Origin: Nonomuraea africana | GTDB lineage: Bacteria; Actinomycetota; Actinomycetes; Streptosporangiales; Streptosporangiaceae | NCBI RefSeq assembly: GCF_014873535.1 | Contig: NZ_JADBEF010000001.1 | Coordinates: forward strand, 5,456,001-5,520,000 | DNA length: 64,000 bases | Direction: 5' to 3' | In this document: one piece after another, positions 9,101 through 16,686 of the stretch | Numbering within the stretch: the first letter of the stretch is position 1 | How the letters are laid out: each line of letters starts with the position of its first letter | The notes under the pieces: generated by a model | Databases searched by the model: none | What the model was told of the DNA's origin: nothing | The model's input: the letters and a program-made list of their open reading frames with translations, nothing else | Translations under genes and position numbers: made by a program

Positions 9101-12036
9101 CCTACAACATGTGGATCGTGCGCCGCCTGCGCGGCCCGCTCGACGTCACGGCCCTGCGCCTGGCCGTGACCGCGCTGGCCGCCAGGCACGAGAGCCTGCG
9201 CACGCGTTTTCCCGAGGTGGACGGCGCGCCCGTGGTCGTCGTCGAGCCCCCGGGCGAGGTTCCCCTCGAGATCGTCACGGGCGATCCCGAGCGGCTGGTG
9301 GCCGAGCGCGTCAACGCTGCCTTCGACCTGGCGGGCGCCCCGCCGTTCCGGGTGACGCTCGTCCCGGTCGGGCCCGAGGACCACGTGCTGTGCGTGGTGC
9401 TGCACCACATCCTCGGCGACGGCTGGTCGCTCAACATCCTGATCGACGACCTGGCCCGCCTCTACTCGGGCGAGCGGCCGCCCGAGCCGCCCCTGCAGTT
9501 CGGCGACGTGGCCCGCTGGCAGCTCGGCCAGGACTCGACGGACGACTACTGGACGGAACGGCTCGCCGGGCAGCGGCCACTCAACCTGCCCACCGACCGC
9601 CCGCGCACGGACGCGCCGCGCCAGGCCGCCTTCCACTCGCTCAGGCTGCCGGTCGAGGCGGTCCGCCGCGTGCGGGGCGCCACCATGTTCATGACGCTGA
9701 TGGCCGCCTACCAGGCCGTGCTCGCCGGTCAGGCCGGTGTGACGGACGTCTGTGTGGCCACCGTCACCTCGGGCCGCGACCGTCCGGGCGTGGAGGGCGT
9801 CGTCGGCTACTTCGCCGACACGCTCGTGATCCGCGGCGACCTGACGGGCGCGCCCACCTTCGGCGAGCTCGTGGAGCGCACCCGCGCGACGGTCATGGAC
9901 GCCTTCGCCCACCAAGGAGCGCCGCTGGAGCGCGCGCCCTCGTTCGAGACCATGGCCATCCTGCACACCCAGGACGCGGACCGCGCGCCCGCCGCCTTCG
10001 CGGGCCTGGAGGCGGCGCCGTTCCCGCACGGGTTCGCGCAGGTCAAGTTCGACCTCATGCTGGAGGCCTGGCAGGACCCCGACGAGCTGCTGCTGGTCCT
10101 GTCCTACGACGCCGCGCTGTTCGACGCGGAGACCGTCGAAGCGCTCGGCCGCAGGCTGGAGCGCGTCCTGCGCCAAGACCCCGGCCTGCCGCCCCGGCTC
10201 CTGTCCCCCGCCGACCTCGACCTCCTGGGCGCGTGGGGGCGGGGGCCCGCGCCGAGCCGGCCCGCCCCCGACCTGCCGGCCGTTCCCGACCTGGTGGCCA
10301 GGGCCGTCCGCGAGCACGCCGGACGGCCCGCCGTCGGCGACCTCGACTACGCGGCGCTCGACCAGCGGGTCACCGAGCTGGCCGGGCTGCTGCAGGCCAA
10401 GGGGGTACGGCGGGGCGATCTGGTCGGCGTCTGCCTCGGCCGGGGCGGTGACGCCGTCGCCGCGCTCCTGGCGGTGTGGCGGGCGGGCGGCGCGTACCTG
10501 CCGCTCGACCCCGCCCACCCGCCCGCGCGCCTGGCGCACCTGCTCGCCGACAGCGGCGCGACGCTCGCGCTCACCTCGCTCGACCTCGCCGACCGGCTGC
10601 CGGAGGGCGTCCCGCTCGCCTACACCTGCGAGCCCGCGGCGCCCCTCACCCCCGTGCCGCCCGCCGAGACCGCCTACGTCCTGTACACCTCGGGCTCGAC
10701 GGGCGAGCCCAAGGGCGTCGTCGTCGGCCACCGCAACCTGGCGGCCCGTGTCGACTGGATGGCCGAGGCGTACGAGCTGCGGCCGGACGACAGGGTGGTG
10801 CAGTTCGCCTCACTCGGCTTCGACACCCACGCCGAGGAGATCTATCCCGCGCTGTCTCGCGGCGCCCACGTCGTCGTGCTGCCGGACGGCCCGCTCACCC
10901 TGCCCGACCACCTCGATGATGTGACGGTCCTCGACCTGCCCACGGCCTACTGGCACCATCTCGTGGACCAGATCGACGCGATCGCCTGGCCCGCCACTCT
11001 GCGCCTGGTGATCCTGGGCGGCGAGCAGGCGCACGCCGCCGCGGTGTCGCGCTGGCACGCCCGCTTCGGCGACACCGTCAGGCTGGTCAACACCTACGGC
11101 CCGACCGAGACCACCGTGATCGCCACGGCGACCACGCTCGACGCTTCCCCCGGCCTGCCGCCCATCGGCCGCCCGATCGCCGCGACCACCGCTTACGTGG
11201 TGGACGCCGAGGGCCGCCTCGCCCCGCCCGGCGCCCCGGGCGAGTTGTGCGTCGGAGGGGAGGGCGTGGCCGGCGGCTACCTCGGCCGCCCCGACCTCAC
11301 CGCGGCCCGCTTCGTCCCCTTCACCGGCGACAGGGCCCTCTTCGCCGAGGCCGACCGCCCGGCGGCCATCGGCACCGCCGAGCGGGTCTACCGGACGGGC
11401 GACAGGGTCAGATGGCGGCCCGACGGGCAACTGGAGTTCCTCGGCCGCCTCGACGACCAGCTGAAGATCAGGGGCCAGCGGGTCGAGCCGGGCGAGGTCG
11501 AGGCCAGGCTCACGAGCCACCCCGAGGTCGGCGCGGCGGCCGTGGCGGTCAGGAGCGAGGTGCTGGTCGGCTACGTCGTGGGCGCGGCCGACTTCGAGGA
11601 CCTGCGCGACCACGCGGCCGCGGCGCTCCCGCCGCACCTGGTGCCGACCCGGTGGGTCCGCCTCGACGTGCTCCCCCTGACTCCCCACGGCAAGGTGGAC
11701 AGGGCCGCGCTGCCCGAGCCGGGGGACGGGCGGGCCGCGTACCAGGCGCCGAACAGCGACGCCGAGCACCTGGTCGCCGCCGTCTTCGCCGAGGTCCTCG
11801 AGCTGGAGCGGGCGGGGGCGCACGACGACTTCTTCGCGCTGGGCGGGCACAGCCTGCTGGCCGTCCGCGTGGTGGCCAGGATCAGGGCCGCGATCGACCT
11901 GGACGTCCCGATCCGCGCGCTGTTCGCCAGGCCCACGGTCGCGGGACTTGCCAGGACGGTCGAGGACCTGCTGGTGGCCGAGCTCGACGAGATGTCCGAC
12001 GAGGAGGCCGAACGCCTCGCGAGGGAGCTGACATGA
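6121..12036 (+). CDS. Two-module NRPS, C-A-PCP-C-A-PCP
   Basis: About 1,971 residues, compact for six domains. Motif positions: C1 catalytic HHINGDG near 6487; A1 P-loop YTSGSTGRPKG near 7792; PCP1 LGGHSL near 8868; C2 HHILGDG near 9403; A2 YTSGSTGEPKG near 10684; PCP2 LGGHSL near 11844. My hand-read A1 specificity code is DILQLGMIWK, close to glycine codes. A2 reads DTEDIGTVIK, whose acidic positions 239 and 278 hint at a basic residue. C2 is shortened relative to C1 around 9930. I chose GTG 6121 because GGGGGAAGG lies just upstream and C1 starts there; an in-frame TTG at 6049 would extend it by 24 residues. It ends by coupling to a free carrier gene and has no thioesterase. Confidence 0.93.
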   Translation: MTLSDAQERLWFLHRLDPDDPSYNTAYAYRLRGELDLTRLEAAFTAVAARHDALRTRFPEVDGRPVAVVEPPGRIAFEVVEGEPEKLVSARTNAPFDLAAQPPFRVSVIPLGPCEHVLCVVLHHINGDGWSFNVLREEVAAHYAGRPLPAAPAPFSPPSRDFGAEEEWWAERLAGAPVLELATDRPRPPQRGTAGGEVLFRLPPELVAKVGELARSARCTPYMVLLAAYQVLLARHSGQDDFCVGTPAAGRTSTELERVVGYLSTMLVLRCDLSGEPSFAELLRRTRKTVLGALAHQEVPFERLVGALGLQRDLSRTPLFQTMFALHTQGEIADPLPGLEAEPFPLGWHPARCDLSLDLYTEDDGGLLGVAIYSEELFDRATAERMMERYAVLVSSVVAGPGLPIAELDLTPPAERALLAAWNDTAAELPPLTLVDLVLDRARAHPDATAVVCGDTTLTYRELTERAAALAGALGERGVGTGSLVAVRLSRGPGMLVALLGVAMSGAAYLPVDPDYPQARVSYVLEDSGAALVLTDDLPSGAPRVVRPRPGDTAYVLYTSGSTGRPKGVVVPHRALTNFLLAMRSLVGCTPSDVWLALTSLSFDISALELYLPLVTGGTVVIADADTARDGAALSRLIADTGVTHVQATPSGWRVLLTGELPPLTALAGGEPLPPKLAAELRARVGRLVNMYGPTETTIWSTAWEVPADPARVSIGRPIANTTVHVDAPLGVPGELLIGGAGLATGYLGRPELTAERFVEHAGERVYRTGDLVRRLPDGTLEFLGRTDNQVKLRGHRVELGEIEAVLESCPGVTQAVTAVRDDLLVAYVVGAAEGLREHAAAQLPGYMVPAVVVELDALPLTPNGKVDRTALPSPGAAGARASTPPRTPHERLVAQVFADVLGVSDVGAEDDFFALGGHSLLATVVTSRLPGRVPVRELFVRPTVAALAAFLDAAPDVATGEGPRPRPPGAPVPLSRSQARLWFLHRLDPADAAYNMWIVRRLRGPLDVTALRLAVTALAARHESLRTRFPEVDGAPVVVVEPPGEVPLEIVTGDPERLVAERVNAAFDLAGAPPFRVTLVPVGPEDHVLCVVLHHILGDGWSLNILIDDLARLYSGERPPEPPLQFGDVARWQLGQDSTDDYWTERLAGQRPLNLPTDRPRTDAPRQAAFHSLRLPVEAVRRVRGATMFMTLMAAYQAVLAGQAGVTDVCVATVTSGRDRPGVEGVVGYFADTLVIRGDLTGAPTFGELVERTRATVMDAFAHQGAPLERAPSFETMAILHTQDADRAPAAFAGLEAAPFPHGFAQVKFDLMLEAWQDPDELLLVLSYDAALFDAETVEALGRRLERVLRQDPGLPPRLLSPADLDLLGAWGRGPAPSRPAPDLPAVPDLVARAVREHAGRPAVGDLDYAALDQRVTELAGLLQAKGVRRGDLVGVCLGRGGDAVAALLAVWRAGGAYLPLDPAHPPARLAHLLADSGATLALTSLDLADRLPEGVPLAYTCEPAAPLTPVPPAETAYVLYTSGSTGEPKGVVVGHRNLAARVDWMAEAYELRPDDRVVQFASLGFDTHAEEIYPALSRGAHVVVLPDGPLTLPDHLDDVTVLDLPTAYWHHLVDQIDAIAWPATLRLVILGGEQAHAAAVSRWHARFGDTVRLVNTYGPTETTVIATATTLDASPGLPPIGRPIAATTAYVVDAEGRLAPPGAPGELCVGGEGVAGGYLGRPDLTAARFVPFTGDRALFAEADRPAAIGTAERVYRTGDRVRWRPDGQLEFLGRLDDQLKIRGQRVEPGEVEARLTSHPEVGAAAVAVRSEVLVGYVVGAADFEDLRDHAAAALPPHLVPTRWVRLDVLPLTPHGKVDRAALPEPGDGRAAYQAPNSDAEHLVAAVFAEVLELERAGAHDDFFALGGHSLLAVRVVARIRAAIDLDVPIRALFARPTVAGLARTVEDLLVAELDEMSDEEAERLARELT

Positions 12037-12269
12037 TCAAGGAAAGACTCGCCGAGCTGGTCGAGGAGTCCTCCGACGGCGCGCTGACCGCGAAGGAGGC
12101 TTTGGCGGCGAGCGTGCCGCTGTCGGCGCTCGGCCTGACCTCCGTGGGCCAGATGCGGCTCATCGACGCGATCGAGAGCGAGTTCGGCGTCGAGGTGGAC
12201 CTCACGGAGGAGGGCCTGGCGTTACTCGACGACCTGGACCTGCTGGCCGGACGCCTGTCCGGCCGATGA
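12033..12269 (+). CDS. Free-standing acyl/peptidyl carrier protein
   Basis: This 78-residue acidic protein has the four-helix carrier-protein pattern. The likely phosphopantetheine-bearing Ser37 sits in LGLTSVGQMRL, where GLTS replaces the more common G-x-D-S. Its ATG overlaps the NRPS stop (ATGA), and its own stop overlaps the next start, so it is translated with the NRPS. It may carry the acyl group delivered by E1/E2, or the unit used by the free condensation protein that follows. Which partner loads it cannot be told from sequence. Confidence 0.85.
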   Translation: MIKERLAELVEESSDGALTAKEALAASVPLSALGLTSVGQMRLIDAIESEFGVEVDLTEEGLALLDDLDLLAGRLSGR

Positions 12270-13501
12270 TCGTCGAGTTCGCCCGCCCCGACGAGGGCAC
12301 CGCGCCGCTGACGTGGGGCCAGCGGGCGATCTGGGACGCGATCCTGCACACCGAGCCCGACGATCACTACTTCAACTTCGAGAGAGTGGTGAAGGTCCCC
12401 GGCGACAGGACCGTGCCCGAGGTGCTCGCGGCCGTGCGGGCGCTGGTCGAGCGGCACGGCTCGCTGCGGACCAGGCTGGGCGCGCGGCGGGAGCCGTACC
12501 AGAGGCTGGAGCGGGCGGGACGGCTGCCCGTCACGTTCGGCGCGCCGCCCGCCACCAGGTTCGACTACGAGCGCGAGTGGCCGCTGCGGGTCGGGCTGAC
12601 GACGGACGGCGACCGGGTCACCCACGTCACGCTGCTGTTCTGCCACCTGGCCGCCGACGGCGCGGGGGCCGAGGTCGCCGTGCGGGACCTGCGCATGCTG
12701 CTGCTGGGCAGGCCGCCGGCCGCGCCCGCGCCCCGGGCGCTCGACCTGGCCCGCTGGCAGCGGGGCGAGGAGGGCCGGCGGGTCGCCACGGCCGCCGCCG
12801 CGCACTGGGAGCGCGAGCACCGGCGGATCCCGGCCACCATGTTCCCCGCCCCAGCCGAGGGCTCCGACCCGCCCATCTGGCGCGCCCTGCTGCGCTCGCC
12901 CGCGCTCGACCTGGCGGTCCGCTCGATCGCCGCCGCCCATGGCGCGTCCACCTCGACGGTCCTGCTCGCGGCGGTGGCCGAGCTGGCCGGCCGCCACACC
13001 GGCCAGGAGATCAGCTCCGTGCTGCCGATCGTGAGCAACAGGTTCAGACGCGACACCATGGCCGTCGTCAGCACGCTGGCCATGGAGGGCCTGTTCACGC
13101 AGGAGGTGGGCCGCCCCTTCGCCGAGACGCTGCGCGCGGCCGGACCCGCCGCCCTGCGCGCCTACCGCAGCGCCTACCACGACCCCGCCGACCGGGGCCG
13201 GATCGTCGAGGCGGAGAGCGCCAGGCGCGGCGAGCGGGTGCACCCGCACTGCTGCTTCAACGACCTGCGCTTCGCCGACCCGGGGCCCGCCGCGGGCGAC
13301 CCCGCCGCGATCGAGAAGGCGCTCGGGGAGACCACGCTGACCTGGCCGCTGAGCCAGGACCGCCTCGACTGCCGCTTCTGCGTGCACGTCACCACCGAGG
13401 GCGTCTCGCTCACCGCCGACACCCGCTACCTGTCCAAGCCGGACATCGAGCGCTACCTGCTCGATCTGGAGTCCCTGCTAGTGGAGACGGCCATCGGATG
13501 A
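12266..13501 (+). CDS. Free-standing condensation-domain protein
   Basis: The 411-residue protein is a single NRPS condensation-superfamily domain. It has a C1-like LTWGQRAIWDAIL at the N-terminus, then ERHGSLRTRLG, and the catalytic motif as FCHLAADG (125-132). The first His of HHxxxDG is thus Cys126, while the catalytic His127 and Asp131 remain. A Cys-rich HPHCCFNDLRF segment near the C-terminus is unusual. It could be a condensing, cyclising or chain-releasing enzyme acting on the free carrier next to it. The gene overlaps both neighbours by 4 bases, so it belongs to the same operon. Confidence 0.8.
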   Translation: MIVEFARPDEGTAPLTWGQRAIWDAILHTEPDDHYFNFERVVKVPGDRTVPEVLAAVRALVERHGSLRTRLGARREPYQRLERAGRLPVTFGAPPATRFDYEREWPLRVGLTTDGDRVTHVTLLFCHLAADGAGAEVAVRDLRMLLLGRPPAAPAPRALDLARWQRGEEGRRVATAAAAHWEREHRRIPATMFPAPAEGSDPPIWRALLRSPALDLAVRSIAAAHGASTSTVLLAAVAELAGRHTGQEISSVLPIVSNRFRRDTMAVVSTLAMEGLFTQEVGRPFAETLRAAGPAALRAYRSAYHDPADRGRIVEAESARRGERVHPHCCFNDLRFADPGPAAGDPAAIEKALGETTLTWPLSQDRLDCRFCVHVTTEGVSLTADTRYLSKPDIERYLLDLESLLVETAIG

Positions 13502-15333
13502 CCGTGCGCGCCTACGCCCTGGCCACCTCCGTCGCCCAGGGCGAAACGCTGGAGTTCGTGCTCGACCGGCCCTCGCCCGTGGCCGTGACCGACGCCACCG
13601 ACGACCGCGTCGTCCACACGGGCCAGGCGTCCGCCCGCTGGTCGCTGGAGATCCCCCGCGAGTGGCCGAGCTCCCTCTACGTGGCCCGCTTCGGCCCCGC
13701 CGAGCCGTGGCCGCGCTCGCTGCCGGGCGGCGGGCCCTGTCCCGACAACGAGGTCCACTTCGTCGTACGGCAGGCGGAGCCGACCGCGCCGATCCTGGTC
13801 AGCGTGCCGTTCACCACCTGGCAGGCCTACAACAGGGCGGGCGAACCCGACCAGAGCGTCTACTGGACCGAGTCGCCCACCCGCGCCGCCGCGGTGAGCT
13901 TCGACCGTCCCGGCGGCGGGCCGCCGCCCGAGCGCTGGGAGGAGGGCCTGATGCGCTGGTTGCGCCCCGCGGGCTACGAGGTGGCCTACTGCGCCAACCT
14001 CGACCTGCACGACGGGCTCGACCTGCTCTCCCGCCACCGGCTGCTGGTGGTCAACGGGCACGACGAGTACTGGTCGGCCGGCATGCGCGACGCCGTCGAG
14101 GAGTTCGTCCGGCGCGGCGGCAACGTGGCCTTCTTCTCCGGCAACACCGCCTGGTGGCAGATCCGCCTGGAGGACGGCGGGCGCACCATGGTCTGCCACC
14201 GCGACCCGCTCGCCGACCCCGTCGGGGACCCGCGCCTGGCCACCGTCGAGTGGTCGGCGGCGGGCCGCCCCGAGAACACGCTGACCGGCGTCAGCTTCAG
14301 GGCGGGCGCGGGGGCGTGGGGCGAGCACATGCCGCGCATGCTCGAGGAGTCGTACACCGCCCGCTTCGCGGCGCACTGGGCCTTCGAGGGCACCGGGCTG
14401 ACCGACGGCGACAAGTTCGGCCAGGGCTGCCTGGGCTACGAGACCGACGCGGCCGAGTACCAGGAGGTGCGCGGCGTCCCCAGGGTGACCTGCGGGGACG
14501 GCACGCCGTCCAGCTTCGTCGTGCTCGCCACCGCCGACCTGCGGCACTGGAGCGCCTACGGGCAGGGCGGCGCGGCCACCATGGGCGTGTTCACCAGCGG
14601 CCTCGGCACCGTCTTCACCGCGGCCACCGTGAACTGGGGCAACACCCTGCACGACCCCGTGGTCTCGCGCGTCACCCGCAACGTCCTCGACCGGCTCTCA
14701 GGGGCGCCCGTCCCCGCCTGGGAGGCGATCGGGCCCGTCGCCGACGTGCGCGCGCTGGCGGTGCTGGGCCGCGCGCTCCACGCGGTGGACGGCTCGGGCG
14801 TGCTGCTGTGCCGCGAGCTGTGCGGGCAGAACCTGTCCTGGCAGCCGCTGTCGGGCTCCTCGGAGGTCCGCGCCTTGGCCGTTCCCAGGGAGGCGGCGGG
14901 CGGGATGGGTGTCGGCCTGTACGGCGTGACGTCCTCGGGCGCCCTGGTGTACAGGGAGGGCGAGGACTGGCGCGAGGTCGGCCCCGCGCCCTCGGACGCG
15001 GTGGGCCTCGCGGTCGCCGACTGCGCGTTCTACGTCGCGACCGCGGAAGGACGGCTGTGGCGGCTGCCCTTCGGCGCGCGGGCCTGGGAGCCCGACGGTC
15101 TCTCGGCGGGCGCCGTGTCGCTGGCCGGCATGAACGGCAGGCTGTTCTCCCTCGACGCCTCGGGCACGCTCCGCACCCGCGTGCCGGGACGCGACTGGGC
15201 GGCGTACATCACCGGCGTGCCGGGCCGTGCGCTCACCGCCCACGCCGGGCTCCTCGTCACCGCCGGGCCCGGCGACCCGCTCCGCCGGCACCGGATCCGC
15301 CCCACCGGTCACAAGCAGGAGCGGTCGCCGTAG
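13498..15333 (+). CDS. N,N-dimethylformamidase beta-subunit-like protein with propeller-like C-terminus
   Basis: The 611-residue protein resembles the large subunit of N,N-dimethylformamidase, a mononuclear-iron amidohydrolase. Supporting segments are SVPFTTWQAYNRAG, VVNGHDEYWSAGMRDAVEEF and GGNVAFFSGNTAWWQIRLE. Residues about 405-600 form a second part with repeats such as LYGVTSSGALVYREG and FYVATAEGRLWRLP, like tectonin-type beta-propellers. There is no signal peptide. ATG 13498 overlaps the previous stop (ATGA), tying it to the NRPS operon; longer upstream reading would run through the condensation gene. Hydrolysis or remodelling of an amide in the cluster product is a plausible but unproven role. 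Confidence 0.75.
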   Translation: MTVRAYALATSVAQGETLEFVLDRPSPVAVTDATDDRVVHTGQASARWSLEIPREWPSSLYVARFGPAEPWPRSLPGGGPCPDNEVHFVVRQAEPTAPILVSVPFTTWQAYNRAGEPDQSVYWTESPTRAAAVSFDRPGGGPPPERWEEGLMRWLRPAGYEVAYCANLDLHDGLDLLSRHRLLVVNGHDEYWSAGMRDAVEEFVRRGGNVAFFSGNTAWWQIRLEDGGRTMVCHRDPLADPVGDPRLATVEWSAAGRPENTLTGVSFRAGAGAWGEHMPRMLEESYTARFAAHWAFEGTGLTDGDKFGQGCLGYETDAAEYQEVRGVPRVTCGDGTPSSFVVLATADLRHWSAYGQGGAATMGVFTSGLGTVFTAATVNWGNTLHDPVVSRVTRNVLDRLSGAPVPAWEAIGPVADVRALAVLGRALHAVDGSGVLLCRELCGQNLSWQPLSGSSEVRALAVPREAAGGMGVGLYGVTSSGALVYREGEDWREVGPAPSDAVGLAVADCAFYVATAEGRLWRLPFGARAWEPDGLSAGAVSLAGMNGRLFSLDASGTLRTRVPGRDWAAYITGVPGRALTAHAGLLVTAGPGDPLRRHRIRPTGHKQERSP

Positions 15334-15360
15334 GAGCAGTGGCGCCACTCGGCCGGGTTC

Positions 15361-16521
15361 TCACACGGTGTCAGAGAAGACCTGCTCACGTGCCTGCTCC
15401 AGCGCGGCGACCAGCGCCCCGCGCAGCACCGGGTTGCCCGCCACCGCCGTGGCGGCGACGCGCGGCTGGCTCGGGCACACCTTGGCGACGGCCTGCTCCA
15501 CCCGCTCGGCCAGGGCGGGACCACCCGCGCGGCCGAGGTCGCCGCTCAGCACGATCAGCCCGGGGTCGAGCACCACGGCGATGGCGGCGACGCCGACGGC
15601 CAGCCGTCCTGCGACCTCCGTCAGGTAGGCGTCGTTGCCGGTGGCGATGGCCGTACGGACCTGGTCGGCGGCGGAGGCCCCGGTGACGCCGTAGGTGTCG
15701 GCCAGCCCTGCCAGCGCCTCCTGGCCGACCAGGCGTTGGAAGGAACCCGACTGCGGGTGCGAGACGTCGACGGGCAGTGGCTCGCCCGGCACCGGCAGCC
15801 AGCCGATCTCGCCCGCACCGCCGGTGAAGCCCCTGTGCAGACGCCCGCCGAGCATGACGCCCAGGCCCTGCCCCACACCCGCCCAGATGACGGCGAAGTC
15901 GTCGTGCCCGGCGGCGACGCCGTAGCGGTGTTCGGCCAGCGCCACCAGGTTGACGTCGTTCTCGATCGTGACGGAGGCGCCGAGCCGCTCGCGCAGGCTG
16001 GCCAGCACGCCGACGTGCCAGGACGGCAGGTCGTAGGAGAAGCGCACGTCGCCGGTGCGCGGGTCGACCACGCCCCTGGTGCCGATGACGAAGGCGCGCA
16101 GCTGGGACAGGCCGATGCGGGCGGTGTCGCAGGCCCGCTGGACGGCGTCGCGCACCGTCTTGACGGGATCGCGCCCGTCGGAGGGGTCGACGGTCACCTC
16201 GACCGCGATTTTACCTGTGATGTCGGCCACACCCACGGTGATGCTCTCGGGCAGCACCTCGAGTCCGGCGACGTACGCGCTCGAGGGAACGACGGTGTAC
16301 AGCGCGGCGTGCGGACCCCTGCCGCCGGCCCGCTGACCGGCCACCTCGACCAGGCCCCTGTCCTCCAGTCGGGACAACAGCTGCCCCGCCGTTACCTTGG
16401 AGAGCCCGGTGCGTTCGCCCAGCTCAGCACGGGTGAGTGGCCCCTCCGACAGAAGGAGTTCAAGCGCCGTGCGGTCGTTCAGCCTGCGCAACAACTGCGG
16501 GGTTCCGGGGTTTCGCGCCAT
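15361..16521 (-). CDS. ROK-family transcriptional repressor
   Basis: The 386-residue protein has an N-terminal winged helix (TRAELGERTGLSKVTAGQLL) followed by a ROK sugar-sensing domain with IGTRGVVDPRTGDVRF, IENDVNLVALAE and GGAGEIGWLP. ROK repressors bind an operator until a sugar or sugar phosphate displaces them. ATG 16521 is chosen because GAGGAGG lies 7 bases upstream; an in-frame upstream start at 16542 has no such site. It is divergent from the sugar importer at 16687, with a palindromic operator between them. The CXCGXCXXXGC zinc motif of catalytic ROK kinases is absent, which fits a regulator. Confidence 0.9.
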   Translation of the reverse strand: MARNPGTPQLLRRLNDRTALELLLSEGPLTRAELGERTGLSKVTAGQLLSRLEDRGLVEVAGQRAGGRGPHAALYTVVPSSAYVAGLEVLPESITVGVADITGKIAVEVTVDPSDGRDPVKTVRDAVQRACDTARIGLSQLRAFVIGTRGVVDPRTGDVRFSYDLPSWHVGVLASLRERLGASVTIENDVNLVALAEHRYGVAAGHDDFAVIWAGVGQGLGVMLGGRLHRGFTGGAGEIGWLPVPGEPLPVDVSHPQSGSFQRLVGQEALAGLADTYGVTGASAADQVRTAIATGNDAYLTEVAGRLAVGVAAIAVVLDPGLIVLSGDLGRAGGPALAERVEQAVAKVCPSQPRVAATAVAGNPVLRGALVAALEQAREQVFSDTV

Positions 16522-16548
16522 GGACGCCCCTCCTCTCGTCACGATCCG

Positions 16549-16584
16549 CTAACGCCCGTTTCTTTTAAGAAAGTTTCTTGTTAG
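16549..16584. promoter_or_regulatory. ROK operator between repressor and importer
   Basis: AAGAAAGTTTCTT (16567-16579) is a perfect odd palindrome. TTTCTT (16559-16564) and AAGAAA (16567-16572) form a second, overlapping one, and CTAAC/GTTAG (16549-16553, 16580-16584) bracket the whole. It is a conspicuously AT-rich island between the divergent ROK gene and the importer, the expected place for an operator controlling both. Confidence 0.7.
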
Positions 16585-16686
16585 TTTAGCAGCAGTCAAC
16601 CGAGGCCGGCGATCAAGGCTTCGGTGATCTCTACGGCACCCAACGAGCGCAACCCCCGACGCGTTAGCCGGGAAGGGAGAACCCTA

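Noticed and set aside
7948..10731. A 927-codon open frame on the minus strand.
   Set aside because: It lies fully antisense to the NRPS, whose domain motifs are unbroken. Long antisense frames are normal at this GC content, and its translation is low-complexity with no recognisable family.
12313..15333. A 1006-codon frame that would fuse an N-terminal extension to the DMFase-like protein.
   Set aside because: The first 395 codons overlap the condensation gene in another frame. ATG 13498 gives the usual 4-base overlap.
15338..15349. The palindrome AGTGGCGCCACT between the DMFase-like and ROK stops.
   Set aside because: It is perfect but only 12 bases with no loop, too short to claim as a terminator or operator without more evidence.
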